DNA of 64,000 nucleotides from assembly GCA_034926605.1 (NCBI GenBank), contig JAYFQV010000007.1, forward strand, positions 20,805 to 84,804, in the 5' to 3' direction. The notes under the pieces are model-generated. The model saw only the letters and a list, made by a program, of their open reading frames with translations. It did not search any database and was not told where the DNA came from. Shown one piece after another: positions 43,601 to 52,911 of this stretch. A program made the position numbers and the translations under genes. Source of the stretch: CALXXL01 sp034926605 (lineage in GTDB: Bacteria > Verrucomicrobiota > Lentisphaeria > Victivallales > Victivallaceae). The stretch's first letter is position 1; each line of letters opens with the position of its first letter.

Positions 43601-46600
43601 AGCAGGTTGCTGAAAACCACGCCGCTGCCCGAAACCGAGGCGCTCTTGATCGTCTTGCCGTTTGCGTCGTAAATTGAGACCTTGGCTTTGCTTTCAAGGC
43701 CGGAGATGGAAACGCTGAGGCTTCCGGCGTTGGCCGGAGTGATCTTGTAGTAGTCAGACGGATCGCCGTAGCCGACCCAGCCGCTTACCGAAGCGGTGCC
43801 GACCAAATTCTCATCCACGGTAAGGGTGACGGCTTTCGCGGTGTTGAAATCGCTGTTTCCGGACGGCGCCGGGAAGTAGCTGTCCTGAATCGAGACGGTG
43901 TACCCGGTGTTCATCTTGCCCTTGCCGTTGTCGCCGCTGGTGACGGACACATAGAATTTGTTCTGAACCAGGTAGTTGTCCAGCAGTATCGAGCTGGAGG
44001 ACGTCGCCTTGATGCTCTTGACCTGCTTGCCGTACTCGTCGTAGATGGCTATGGTGGCGTTTGCCCCGAGGCCGGAGATCGAAAGCTGGATCGCGCCGGC
44101 GGCTTCACCGTTGATCTGGAAATAATCCGCCGGATCGCCGTAGCCGACCCAACCGCTGAACGAGGTGGTGCCGAGGTTGGTCAGCGTCACCTTTTCCGCG
44201 GTGGCAATCGAGTTGTTCGAGGTCGGGGTCGGGAAATATTCGTCGTTCACGTTCACGGTGAACTCGGTATTCTGGGTTCCCTTGTTCGGGTCGGTAGTGG
44301 TAACCGAGACGTAGAAGTTGCCCTCCAGCAGCAGGTCGCTGAACAGGACCTTGGTGTCGCTGGTGGTGACACTCTTGATCTGTTTGCGGTCGGCGCTGTA
44401 TATCGTGACCTGGACCTTGCCGGTGAGCCCGGAGATCGAGATGTCGGCGGCGCCGGCTCCGGAGGCGTTCACCAGGTAGTAACAAGCGGTGTTGCCGTAG
44501 CCGACCCAGTCGCCGAAGCTTGCGGCCCCGGAGGCGTTCAACGTCACCGAAGTTGCAGTGGCGAAGGTGTGGTTGGTGGTTGGATCCGGCAGATAGGTGT
44601 CGGCCAGCGAAATCTCATAGGAGGTGTTCATCGCACCCTTGCCGTTGTCGCCGCTGGTGACGCTGATATAATAGGTTCCTTCCAGCAGAACGTCGCTGAA
44701 CAGCTGGCCGTTCTTGTTGGTGGTGATGGTCTTGACCGCCTTGTAGTCAGCGTCGTAGATAGTTACCTGAACCTGGCTGGAGATGCCGCTGATCGAGAGG
44801 AAGTCCAGCGTGTTGGCCTTGTTGATCACCACCTTGAAGTAGTCGGACGGGTCGCCGTAGCCCACCCAGCCGTTGGCGGAGCCGGTGCCCTCGGTGCCGA
44901 GGGTGATCGCGGCGGCGGTCTCGAAGCTGGAATTGCTGCTTGCGGCCGGGAAGTAGTCGAGCTTGACCGAAATATTGTAGTCGCTGTTCTTGCTTCCGGC
45001 GCCCTTGTCACCGGAAGTGACGACCATGTAGCCGCCCTTCGCCACCAGATCGGAGAAGTAATACTTGCCGCTGGAGGAGATGGTGTAGGTTTTACTCAGC
45101 TTCTGGTCGGCGTCATAGAGCGACACGGTGATCGAGCTCTCGAGCCCGGTGGCTTCGATGTACTGCAATGTGCCGGCGGAGGCGCCCGAGAGTTTGAAGA
45201 AGTCGGACGGATCGCCGAAGCCGACCCAGCCGGAGAAGCTGCCCAGGCCGCTGGAATTCAGGTTAACGGTGGTGGCCTTTTCGAAGGAGGAGTTGCTGCT
45301 TGCGGCCGGGAAGTAATTCACCTCGCCGGAGACGGTGTAGTTGGCCACGTTGGTATAAATATCGGACTTGGATGGAGTTATCACCACATAGCAGTACTGT
45401 CCCTTGCTGGCATCCACCAGCACCGAAGCGCTGTTGGTAGCCCCGTCGGAGATGGAAAACTCCTTGAGCTTGTTGCCGGAACCGTCGTAAATAGTGGCCT
45501 TGACCCCGGCGCCGTTGTTTTCGGCGCTCCAGACATTGCTGACGGTGATGGTCACGGAGGCGGAGCTGGTGAGCGCATACTTAATATAATCGGCGGTGTC
45601 GGTGCGGCCGACCAGATTGGAGAACTCGATGTTCCATTCCAACAGCTTGGCGGTCGAGAAACTCCCGCCCGGGTCGTTGGCGGTGTTCACCGTGGCGTAG
45701 ACCTGATCGCTCCAGGAAGTATAGTTGCCGGCGGTGTCGTAGGCGCGGATCATGAAAGAATAGCGTCCGTCCGCCCAATTGTTGAACCACAGACTGGTGT
45801 CTTCTGGATCAACGTTTTTGTAGGTCATCCACTGGGTGAACCCGCCGGCTTGGGCACTCCAAATGCCATAGGTTATCTCGTAGCCAGCCAATTCTATGCT
45901 GTCGGTGGCCTTGTCCCACGCCAAGCAGATGTCCCGGTTCAGAACCGAAGCCTGCAGACTGTAAAGATCGAACACCGGCGCGGTGACGTCCACCACGAAA
46001 GTGTAATCATTGGTGTTGGGCTTGACGTAGGAAATCCAATCCGAAACGTGTCCGTACCAGTCCACCGCTCTTACGCTGCATGTGTATATTCCATCGGCCA
46101 GTGAGCTGGTGGTATACTTCTGCTCGTCGACTCCGGTGACGGTGATTGACTTGCCGCCAGATTTTGCGGTAAATTTGAGCTGGTACTCCTTTACGCCGAA
46201 CACATCAGTGGCGGCGGCCCACGAAAACGTCAGATTTTCATCTTCGCGGGCCATTGATATCACGGTGCCGCTGGAAAAAGCCGGATTGTCGGTATCCACC
46301 AGCTTCTGGCCGGTGATCGGGTCGATCATGTCGAAGTAAGAATAAGCCTTCAGCCATGCTCCGGTGGAGTTGCCGATCTCGTCCACCGCTTGGAATCGGT
46401 AATAGACTTTACCCATCTTGGCCAGTGCGCCGACGGCCATGTCCATCGAATTGTCCCAAAGGACCTTGGTCTTTTCTTCGGTGTATGCGACCTTGTACTC
46501 TACCACGTTGGTAAAAGTATTGTCGGCGCTGCACTGGATCAGGTAGTAGATCGGGCTGGCATCGGTGAACTCGCCGGGAATGGTGATTTCTACCGTGACC

Positions 46601-49600
46601 GAGGTGACTTCATAGGTGGTCTCAACGTAAGGATAGCCAAGAGGATCGGTGCTGCTGGTGATGTTTTCGATCACAGTTGCGCTGATTATCGGACCGGAAA
46701 CTTCGCCGTCGACACCGCCGGTTGGCGCGGAGGTGTCCACCAGGAACGTAGAAGAGTCCGTCTTGGTGACGTTGTCCACGTTGTCATACGCTTCCAGCCA
46801 CCAGGAGTAACTGCCGTCGGCCAGATTGTTGGTGAGGCTGTTCATGGTATAGCTGGTCGGCATGTCGGTGAGCACCACCTTTTTGGCGGTTGAATCGGCC
46901 TCGGTGCTCAGCTTATAATATAGGATGTACTCTTTCATTCCGGCCTGAGCGCTGACGGTGGTGGCGGCCTCCACGGCCGGATTCCAAGTCAACAGGATGT
47001 CATTACTCTTGTTGGCGGCCGAAGAAACCTCCGCCTCGAGGTTGGGGCCGTAAGTGAACTCCGGAGGCTGATAGTCGCCAAGCCAGTAGCCGCCGTTGTA
47101 CTCGGCGGAGCGGTTGCCGGCGAAGTCGGTGGCGGCGAATTTCCATTCATAGACGCCGTTGGCCAGATTCAGGACGCAGCTGGTGGTGTTGTAGGTGCAG
47201 TTCACAACGGTCCAGGTGTCAGTGCCGGCGATACGGTAACTGATATCGTAGCCGCCCACGCCGGACTTGCCGTCGGCATCGACGGCCGGGTCCCAGGTCA
47301 CGGTAACGGTCATCATCCGGTCTTTTGGCAGGGAGGCGTTGAAGTCGACGATCGCGACGACGGATGCGGTGTCGAATTCCGGACCCTCGGTGTCTCCGGC
47401 GTAAATACGCATGGTTTGGCCGTCCACCCAATCGTAGGTGGTGCCATTGTTGCCGACGGCGCGCACCTGCCAATATACATATTCAAGGTTGTTGAGGCCG
47501 GAAACCGTCACCGAATTGTCGGTTATCTTCTTGGTGGCATAGGTGCTGATGCTGGTCTGGTTGCCGGTCGTCTCGGTCATCGAGCTCCAATCGGGGTCGA
47601 CGATATCGCCAGTCTGGAAGTAACGCACCTCGTAATACGCGACACCGGACAGGCAGGAGGCGTTGCTCCAATCAAGCTGAACCACGCTGGTGTTGGCGCC
47701 GGTGCCCGGGCTGGTGTCGAACAGCGCGCTGCCGGGATTGGTGTAGTCGTCGTCCGGAGAAACGATTGTAAAGTCTCCCACGCTGCTCCACTCGCTGACC
47801 AGATAGTTATTACTGATATGCTGCCGCACACGCCAAGAGATTTCGCTGCCGGAGTCGAACGGACTCAATTTCAGTTCAAGCTGGTTGGTTTTGCCATCAA
47901 CCCAGACAACAATCGATTTGTTGCCGTTGATGCTGTATTCCAATTCATATTGGTCGGTATTGGCCAAAGCCTGCCAGTTCAGGGTAATGGTGTCTTCATC
48001 GAGGTTCTGCTCGACCACGCCTAGGGTCGGAGCGGCAATCTCATTGGCCTTGAGGTAGTCGACCGTGAACGTAAGCAAGCCATCGGTGAAGGCCGTGGAG
48101 ATGGTCATGGTGCTACTGGTGAAGGTCTTGCCGATAGTGACCTTGTTGGTGGTGCCCTGATAGGTGAAGGTCAGTTCGCGGGACTTCCATTTTTCCGCAT
48201 CGAACGTTGCAATCTGCGCCAAGGCATAGCCCTTGCCAACTTCCGCGTCGTTCAGGTTGATGGTTATGTTGGTGGTACTGGCCAAAAGCGTGGAGTCGTC
48301 GATCAACGTGGCGATCACGTTGTCGCTTAATGGATCGCCGACGAGCAGGTCTTCGTTCAGATTATACATCAGGTTAAGAGTGCCGAGTGATGTGAAGAAC
48401 TGTCCGGTATAGGCGGCATTGCTGTCCAGTATGATGGTGTTTTTGCCGTTGGACAATTGTATATAACCGGTCACCTTGGCACCGGCGGCCAGTTCGACAT
48501 AATCATCGGTGCCGTAACGGGTAAATGTTCCGTCTGGGTTGAACATTCCGGCCACGAGGGCGTACATGTCGCTATCGATGGTGCCGTTTATGCGAAGATT
48601 CAGCGTGCCGGAAAAGCCCATCATCCCGGCGCGAATGCCATAATCCCCTGCGATCTTGATGGAGCCGGAAAAGTCTATGATCCCATCATTTTCGCTGGTC
48701 ATGGTATGGTCGACCCAGATGCCCACCGACCGATATGCTCCGGCAGTTGCAAGGATTGAGATGTCCGCATCAATATATTGAGCAGTAAGGTCAACGACCC
48801 CTATGCCAGCGGTTACGCAGTATGCGGAAAGTTCGCTGAACTCCATCGCATAAACTTTGATATTTGAGGAAATTCCGCCGGCAACCGTAAGTGTGGAGGC
48901 GTAAATTCCGTAGGTCTTTGCAGTAGCATAGTTAACATTATAGTGGAGGCCTTCTGCTGCGAGGTCGAATGCGGTTACATTAATGCTTCCGCGCAGGTTT
49001 TTTCCAACCGTCAAAGTTTGGGCACGGAACCCGTAGGTATTGGCGTAATTGTCGTCGTTTACAAAATCTGGATCTGAAATTAACGGCGAGAGGAACTGGA
49101 TGCCTTGGGTAAAAAGCGAAATTGTTCCTGTGAAATTGCCGGCGATGCCGATGGTGTCAGAGGCGTTATATGCGACATTGTCGAGCACATTGTTTTGGGT
49201 AGTGAAGGCAGCATCGGTAAAATCGCACTCAAATATAACTTCTCTCGCTTCACAATAAATGGTACCGATCACATCGCCGCCCAATGCTATGGCACTAGCG
49301 GTTATGCCATAAACTTCGGCGCGGTTGCCGGACAAATCAGCAGCACCGGCGTCATCCAGAAAAATGGTGTTGCTTGCCACAATGGCGGAGCCCGAACTTT
49401 CGCCGCCCGAGCTTTCGCCGCCCGAGCCTGTTTCATCTTCTGGCGCAGCGGATTCGCATGGTACAAGATAGGCGCTGATGTTGCCGCCGAAATAACCGCC
49501 TGTAGTGAACCCGCTGGTGGCGGCAAAACCGATAGCGGCAACGGTGTTGTTCAAAACAGCGGTTCCGGATGCATTGTCGATGAGTGCCTGTCCAGACGCG

Positions 49601-50292
49601 ATCAGGAAACCGGCGAAGTTGTTTTCGATCTCAAGCGTGGCGCCGCTGGCGCCTACTGCCCGAATCACTTCGCTCTCGCAGGTTTCGATGTCGCTGCCAT
49701 CTTGCATGTTGATGAAGCCATTCAAAATGGTTCCGTAGGCATCAGTCACGATATTGCCGTTAAGCGATCCAAGGAAAGTTAGTCGGCCAGACGCTCTAAT
49801 ACCGATGGCGCTGACATCTTGTGCCGTAAAAACCGAGGCTTCGGATGGTACATACTTATCTAATTCGGTATCAATATAGTTAGCAGCATAAATTAATTGA
49901 TTGCAATCCTGCGCATTGGTAAGATTGCTGATCGCTCCGGTCTGGGCTGCAAAGCAGAAATTGCCGTTCTCGTAGAAGGTCACGGTGGCAACCGAGCGTT
50001 GAACAAAATACGCCCCATATCCGAGATTTGGTGTAATACCCTCCGTATCAGAGAAGTTGCCGCCGATTGTGACGACTTCACCCGGCAAGGTTTGGTCGAT
50101 GGTGCCGCTGGTCGCCACCCCTGCCTCCACAAGGCAGCAGTGGGGGGTTTCTACGTCCAAATAATATGGACCGATCTCGGCGGAAAGCATATAGCCGCCG
50201 GCTTCCAGCGCGTCGGTTTCTGACATGAAAATCAGTTGAGAGCCGTGCATGCCGATCCATCTATAACCGCCGCTGATTACATATTCGTTCAT
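40624..50292 (-). CDS. Giant multidomain repeat protein (FN3-like and PPC-like arrays)
   Basis: The 3222-residue protein has three regions. Residues about 1-745: beta-rich, many Gly/Asn/Thr, probably a beta-helix passenger-like fold, with a Gly/Ser/Glu-rich spacer near 285-302. About 745-1535: roughly seven FN3-like domains. About 1535-3222: a degenerate repeat, twelve clear repeats of about 120 residues (start 'NNSFxTA', core GWVGYGDxxDYY, then ISGLE, VTIYDA, FYVSVTSGDNGKGKxNT) and a degenerate final copy, resembling bacterial pre-peptidase C-terminal (PPC) domains. No signal peptide is visible; an in-frame TGA lies 33 bases before the ATG. The ATG has an AGGAAAGG site 12 bases off. A surface or extracellular adhesin/structural role is inferred. 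Confidence 0.85.
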   Translation of the reverse strand: MNEYVISGGYRWIGMHGSQLIFMSETDALEAGGYMLSAEIGPYYLDVETPHCCLVEAGVATSGTIDQTLPGEVVTIGGNFSDTEGITPNLGYGAYFVQRSVATVTFYENGNFCFAAQTGAISNLTNAQDCNQLIYAANYIDTELDKYVPSEASVFTAQDVSAIGIRASGRLTFLGSLNGNIVTDAYGTILNGFINMQDGSDIETCESEVIRAVGASGATLEIENNFAGFLIASGQALIDNASGTAVLNNTVAAIGFAATSGFTTGGYFGGNISAYLVPCESAAPEDETGSGGESSGGESSGSAIVASNTIFLDDAGAADLSGNRAEVYGITASAIALGGDVIGTIYCEAREVIFECDFTDAAFTTQNNVLDNVAYNASDTIGIAGNFTGTISLFTQGIQFLSPLISDPDFVNDDNYANTYGFRAQTLTVGKNLRGSINVTAFDLAAEGLHYNVNYATAKTYGIYASTLTVAGGISSNIKVYAMEFSELSAYCVTAGIGVVDLTAQYIDADISILATAGAYRSVGIWVDHTMTSENDGIIDFSGSIKIAGDYGIRAGMMGFSGTLNLRINGTIDSDMYALVAGMFNPDGTFTRYGTDDYVELAAGAKVTGYIQLSNGKNTIILDSNAAYTGQFFTSLGTLNLMYNLNEDLLVGDPLSDNVIATLIDDSTLLASTTNITINLNDAEVGKGYALAQIATFDAEKWKSRELTFTYQGTTNKVTIGKTFTSSTMTISTAFTDGLLTFTVDYLKANEIAAPTLGVVEQNLDEDTITLNWQALANTDQYELEYSINGNKSIVVWVDGKTNQLELKLSPFDSGSEISWRVRQHISNNYLVSEWSSVGDFTIVSPDDDYTNPGSALFDTSPGTGANTSVVQLDWSNASCLSGVAYYEVRYFQTGDIVDPDWSSMTETTGNQTSISTYATKKITDNSVTVSGLNNLEYVYWQVRAVGNNGTTYDWVDGQTMRIYAGDTEGPEFDTASVVAIVDFNASLPKDRMMTVTVTWDPAVDADGKSGVGGYDISYRIAGTDTWTVVNCTYNTTSCVLNLANGVYEWKFAATDFAGNRSAEYNGGYWLGDYQPPEFTYGPNLEAEVSSAANKSNDILLTWNPAVEAATTVSAQAGMKEYILYYKLSTEADSTAKKVVLTDMPTSYTMNSLTNNLADGSYSWWLEAYDNVDNVTKTDSSTFLVDTSAPTGGVDGEVSGPIISATVIENITSSTDPLGYPYVETTYEVTSVTVEITIPGEFTDASPIYYLIQCSADNTFTNVVEYKVAYTEEKTKVLWDNSMDMAVGALAKMGKVYYRFQAVDEIGNSTGAWLKAYSYFDMIDPITGQKLVDTDNPAFSSGTVISMAREDENLTFSWAAATDVFGVKEYQLKFTAKSGGKSITVTGVDEQKYTTSSLADGIYTCSVRAVDWYGHVSDWISYVKPNTNDYTFVVDVTAPVFDLYSLQASVLNRDICLAWDKATDSIELAGYEITYGIWSAQAGGFTQWMTYKNVDPEDTSLWFNNWADGRYSFMIRAYDTAGNYTSWSDQVYATVNTANDPGGSFSTAKLLEWNIEFSNLVGRTDTADYIKYALTSSASVTITVSNVWSAENNGAGVKATIYDGSGNKLKEFSISDGATNSASVLVDASKGQYCYVVITPSKSDIYTNVANYTVSGEVNYFPAASSNSSFEKATTVNLNSSGLGSFSGWVGFGDPSDFFKLSGASAGTLQYIEATGLESSITVSLYDADQKLSKTYTISSSGKYYFSDLVAKGGYMVVTSGDKGAGSKNSDYNISVKLDYFPAASSNSSFETAAAITLGTEGTGSANGWVGYGDPSDYFKVVINKANTLDFLSISGISSQVQVTIYDADYKAVKTITTNKNGQLFSDVLLEGTYYISVTSGDNGKGAMNTSYEISLADTYLPDPTTNHTFATATSVTLNASGAASFGDWVGYGNTACYYLVNASGAGAADISISGLTGKVQVTIYSADRKQIKSVTTSDTKVLFSDLLLEGNFYVSVTTTDPNKGTQNTEFTVNVNDEYFPTPTSNNSIATAEKVTLTNLGTTSFSGWVGYGDPADYFQINGEAAGAIQLSISGLGANATIAIYDEYGKQVKSIKATSSSSILLDNYLVQNKFYVSVTSGDNGKGKMNTGYTVSIQDSYFPAPSGNSDFNTAKAVTLTVDENLVGTASVSGWVGYGDPSDYYKITPANAGSLSVSISGLESKAKVSIYDANGKTIKSASVSGSGVVFSNLLVSGAFYISVVSGDNGKGKMNTDYTVDVTDKMFPAATDNNTFRTATTLTPNSSGIFTTTGWVGYGDAADYYLVDATSAGTLTLSLKDVEAGVKVAIYNADGKQLKTVSVSSSGTVIANLLTPGKFYVTVTSGDGGKGRQNTGYEIDGGIAYFPQATDNNSFVTATAITADASGNLAANGWVGYGDAANYYVFNATGAGNLNYLTISNISGKINVTVYNENQKKIASTTTSSNGNLFNDVLFSGKFYIVVTSGDNGKGKENTDYSISGNEAYFPAATDNNKLSTATVVNLADTVGSIATVDQISGTATVEGWVGYGDAIDYYKFIASDAGTLSLEVSGLEATAKVTVYDANGKQIANRSGSGELSLAGLLCAGNFYVSVESGDKGKGKMNTGYTVNVNDEYFPTPSGNSGFATAAVTVLDDLGIGEATGWVGYGDAADYYLVSATGAGELSLSISGLEGSVKVTIYDANRKQLKSISMKQDGTVIADLLVPGAFYVSVTSGDNGKGKMNTGYTISIDDDYFPAATDNNSFATASKVTPDEAGKSQFAGWVGYGDAVDYYLVGATMNGSADIAISGLEGSVKVTIYDANKKQIKSVSAKSDTVLFSNLLLEGGFYVSVTSGDNGKGKQNTGYSVNVDESYFPAPTGNNSFNNATVIALDNGTGTTDGWVGYGDAADYYRFTAAGAGLLSVEVTGLEAKAKVSVYDASTNKKLAATSSNGSSCSFSDLLATGNFYVVVESGDNGKGKENTGYTVNVSDAYFPAPSGNTSFSTAQAIDFNQSGTKTVDGWVGYNDAADYYKLDMPYDGYTSISISGITSKTVVTVYDENGKKLESASVTADGMVFSGDSSAGYGYISVASGDNGKGKMNTDYTLSITADFVVPESGHNTIGSALALDLSSGSDTEGGAVGVGNQVNFYSFQFGESGSTATLSLDLADQDLEIGSDVLWTLYDSEGNQYSLTSGEITEDFESGVYYASVEMKTAKKFADYAFGVAVK
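40960..45680 (-). repeat. Tandem array of about 360-bp coding repeats
   Basis: Twelve in-frame units of about 357-375 bp encode the PPC-like domains. A GC-rich box encoding SGDNGKGK recurs about every 360 bp (near 41020, 41370, 41730, 42090, 42450, 42830, 43190, 43540, 43910, 44270, 44630 and 44990). Units differ in both DNA and protein, so the array is old and not freshly amplified; two units have small insertions near residues 'TVDENLVG' and 'TVGSIATV'. Confidence 0.9.
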
Positions 50293-50388
50293 TGTTACGT
50301 TCTGCCTTTCCTGCGTTTTATTTCAAAACTAAATTGATTGCTGCACATTCTCGAATATTTAAAACAGGCATAAAGATACCCGACCCAT

Positions 50389-50417
50389 ATTATAGCATAA
50401 TAACGAACCTTTTTCAA
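50389..50417 (-). promoter_or_regulatory. Promoter of the giant gene
   Basis: TTGAAA (50412-50417) and TATAAT (50389-50394) with exactly 17 bases between, predicting a start near 50382 and a leader of about 90 bases. Confidence 0.8.
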
Positions 50418-50518
50418 TGGGTTGCTCGTCTGCTCCGCGTTTTTTCGCACAAAAAAGTTTACAATAGTATTGGATATCAAATATCAACAGCCGTAACATA
50501 CTCCGAATGCGGTTGGTC

Positions 50519-50547
50519 TTGCTTTTTGACGGCTGCGATGCTATATT
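50519..50547 (+). promoter_or_regulatory. Promoter of the PHP gene
   Basis: TTGCTT (50519-50524) and TATATT (50542-50547) with 17 bases between; start near 50554 and GGGAGGG ribosome site before the ATG. Confidence 0.6.
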
Positions 50548-50569
50548 TACCCGAAATCAGGGAGGGTTT

Positions 50570-51871
50570 ATGAAGTTCGATATTTTCCCGAGGGTTTTTC
50601 CCGCTCACCGCCGTACGATTCTTACCTTGCGCAGCGCTCAAGATCTGCCGCTGCCGGATGGCTTGGTATTGCAATATGTCCGGGAGGATGGCGCCGATCC
50701 GGCCGGGCACTATCTGATCGACCATCCTTACGCCGGAATACCCGCCGAGAAGCACGGAAATTCGCTCGAGATAACAATCGAATCCGACGGTGAATACGAG
50801 CATTATATCATGCCTTCCCTTCGCGGTGCCGGAGGCAAACTGGTGATACTGGAAAAGATCAGCGTGTATTCGCTGGAAGGCGACCTGTTCGCACTGCGTC
50901 CCTGGCGCGGCGACTTTCATATGCACAGCCATTGTTCCGACGGTGAACTCACCCCGGCCTGCGTCGCCGCGCGCTGCCGCCGCAAGGGCATGGACTTCAT
51001 GGCGCTCACCGATCATCGGCTTTACGGGCCTAGCCTTGAGGCCGTGGCGGCGATGCGTGAACTGCCGACCGATTTGGAATGCTTTCCCGGCGAGGAGGTT
51101 CATGCCGGCCGGCCGCATGTGGTCAGTTTCGGCGCTTCGCATGGCATCACCGACTACTGCCGGGACAATCCCGGCGACTTTACAACGAGGGTCGGCCGCA
51201 TAGCCGGGACCTTGCCCGGCGGGTTGCTTGAGCACGACCGCGAACAGATCGCGATCACCGAGGCGGTGTTCGAACTCGTACGGGAGGCCGGGGGGCTGGC
51301 GGTTTACTGCCATCCCTACTGGCGCATCGGCGGCGACCGCTTCTTTATAACCCGGCCGATGATCGAACAACTGATGCGCCGCCGCAACTACGACGCGATG
51401 GAGGCGGTCAGCGGATTTCACCGGTGCGAGTGGGAGCAGAACGCCCTGTCCACCGCCGCCTATGCCCGCATGGCCGCCGAGGGGGTCGAGGTAAACCCGG
51501 TCGGGGTTTCCGACGCGCACGGTTATGAGCCGGATTCCGATCGCTTCGAGAGTTTCCAGTGGTATTCCACCATCGTGTTCGCCCCTTCTTGCCGTTTTGC
51601 CGATATTGCCGCCGCCATCCGTTCCGGCAGGTGTCTGGCGCTAGAAGCCCTGCCGGGCGGCGAGCCGCGCCTTACCGGTAATTTTCGCTATCTTAAATTA
51701 GCTTATTTTCTGTTGCGCGAATTTTTCCCGACACACGACGCGTTGTGCCGTACCGAGGGCAACCGGCTGGAGTGCGCCATATCCTGCGGCGGCCGTGAAA
51801 AGATGATTCCGCTTCTGGAGCGCGATCGCGGGGCGGTAGCCGCCTGGCGCCAGAAGTTCTTCGGGGAATAA
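50570..51871 (+). CDS. PHP-domain phosphoesterase-like protein
   Basis: This 433-residue protein has an N-terminal extension (about 1-118) and a PHP domain: HMHSHCSDG (metal), TDHRLYGP, CHPYWRIG and VSDAHGYE carry the His/Asp/Glu metal ligands. PHP proteins hydrolyse phosphoesters, often with a trinuclear metal site, and this one lacks DNA polymerase parts. The ATG at 50570 has GGGAGGG just upstream. The D-lactate dehydrogenase gene follows 20 bases later. Confidence 0.85.
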   Translation: MKFDIFPRVFPAHRRTILTLRSAQDLPLPDGLVLQYVREDGADPAGHYLIDHPYAGIPAEKHGNSLEITIESDGEYEHYIMPSLRGAGGKLVILEKISVYSLEGDLFALRPWRGDFHMHSHCSDGELTPACVAARCRRKGMDFMALTDHRLYGPSLEAVAAMRELPTDLECFPGEEVHAGRPHVVSFGASHGITDYCRDNPGDFTTRVGRIAGTLPGGLLEHDREQIAITEAVFELVREAGGLAVYCHPYWRIGGDRFFITRPMIEQLMRRRNYDAMEAVSGFHRCEWEQNALSTAAYARMAAEGVEVNPVGVSDAHGYEPDSDRFESFQWYSTIVFAPSCRFADIAAAIRSGRCLALEALPGGEPRLTGNFRYLKLAYFLLREFFPTHDALCRTEGNRLECAISCGGREKMIPLLERDRGAVAAWRQKFFGE

Positions 51872-51891
51872 ACGCTTTCAGGGAGGATGTT

Positions 51892-52911
51892 ATGAGCAGT
51901 CCGCGTATCGCTTTTTTTGATACCAAGCCGTATGACCGGCAGTTTTTCGACGAGACGAACGCCACCTTGGGATTCGAGTTCGACATATCTTATTTTGAAA
52001 CCCGGCTGAACGTCAATTCCGCTCCCATGGCCGCCGGCTTCGATACCGTGTGCGCGTTTGTGAACGACGATCTCGGCAGCGCCGCCGTCGGCAGATTGGC
52101 GGATATGGGGGTGCGGCTTATAGCGCTTCGCTGTGCCGGGTTCAATAATGTTGACCTCAAAAGCGCATTGGACCGCCTCACCGTGGTCAGGGTGCCGGGT
52201 TACTCGCCGTACGCAGTGGCGGAATACGCACTTGCGATGCTGCTTACGTTGAACCGCAACCTGCACCGCGCTTTCAACCGTGTGCGCGAAAGCAATTTTT
52301 CGATCAACGGCTTTCTCGGATTCGATATGCGCGGCAAGACCTTCGGCATCGTGGGCACCGGCCGTATCGGGCAGGTGCTGGCCGAATTGCTGGCGGGGTT
52401 CGGCATGCGGATTCTGGCCTACGATCCCTATCCTGACGAGCAGGCCGCCAAGCGGCTTAATTTCGAATACGTCGAGCTGGACGAACTGTATCGCCGTTCC
52501 GACATGATTTCTTTGCATTGTCCGCTCACCCACGAGAATTTGCATCTGATCGACCGCCGTGCGATCGAACTGATGAAACCGGGCTGCTTTCTGGTTAATA
52601 CCAGCCGCGGCAAACTTATCGACACCCCGGCATTGATCGAGGGCCTGAAGAATCGCAAACTGGGCGGTGCCGCACTCGATGTCTACGAGGAGGAGGACGA
52701 CTACTTTTTCGAAGATTTCTCCGCATCCGGCGTGGACGACGACGTGCTTGCGCGGCTGATGACTTTTCCCAATGTGCTGATCACGTCCCATCAGGCTTTT
52801 TTCACCCGCGAGGCAATGGCCAACATTGCGCGCACCACACTGCAAAATATTCGTGATTTTTACGAGGGCGGGGAATTGAAAAACGCGGTGTGCTACCGCT
52901 GTTCACAGTAG
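51892..52911 (+). CDS. ldhA: D-lactate dehydrogenase (2-hydroxyacid family)
   Basis: This 339-residue enzyme has the NAD-binding GTGRIGQVLAELL (about 149-161), the catalytic Arg in NTSRGKLIDT, the Glu in the LDVYEEE segment and the His in SHQAFFTREA. Text such as GYSPYAVAEYAL and NRNLHRAFNRVRE is very close to fermentative LdhA. It reduces pyruvate to D-lactate. GGGAGG lies 5 bases before the ATG. The end overlaps the opposite gene by 19 bases. Confidence 0.92.
   Translation: MSSPRIAFFDTKPYDRQFFDETNATLGFEFDISYFETRLNVNSAPMAAGFDTVCAFVNDDLGSAAVGRLADMGVRLIALRCAGFNNVDLKSALDRLTVVRVPGYSPYAVAEYALAMLLTLNRNLHRAFNRVRESNFSINGFLGFDMRGKTFGIVGTGRIGQVLAELLAGFGMRILAYDPYPDEQAAKRLNFEYVELDELYRRSDMISLHCPLTHENLHLIDRRAIELMKPGCFLVNTSRGKLIDTPALIEGLKNRKLGGAALDVYEEEDDYFFEDFSASGVDDDVLARLMTFPNVLITSHQAFFTREAMANIARTTLQNIRDFYEGGELKNAVCYRCSQ

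Noticed and set aside
40960..45680. CRISPR or satellite-like array
   Set aside because: The repeats are about 360 bp, in frame and protein coding; there are no short repeats with spacers.
44569..46104. Plus-strand reading frame of 511 codons inside the giant gene
   Set aside because: It is antisense to the repeat array; its length follows from GC-rich codons and repeated units, and it has no ribosome site or recognisable domain.
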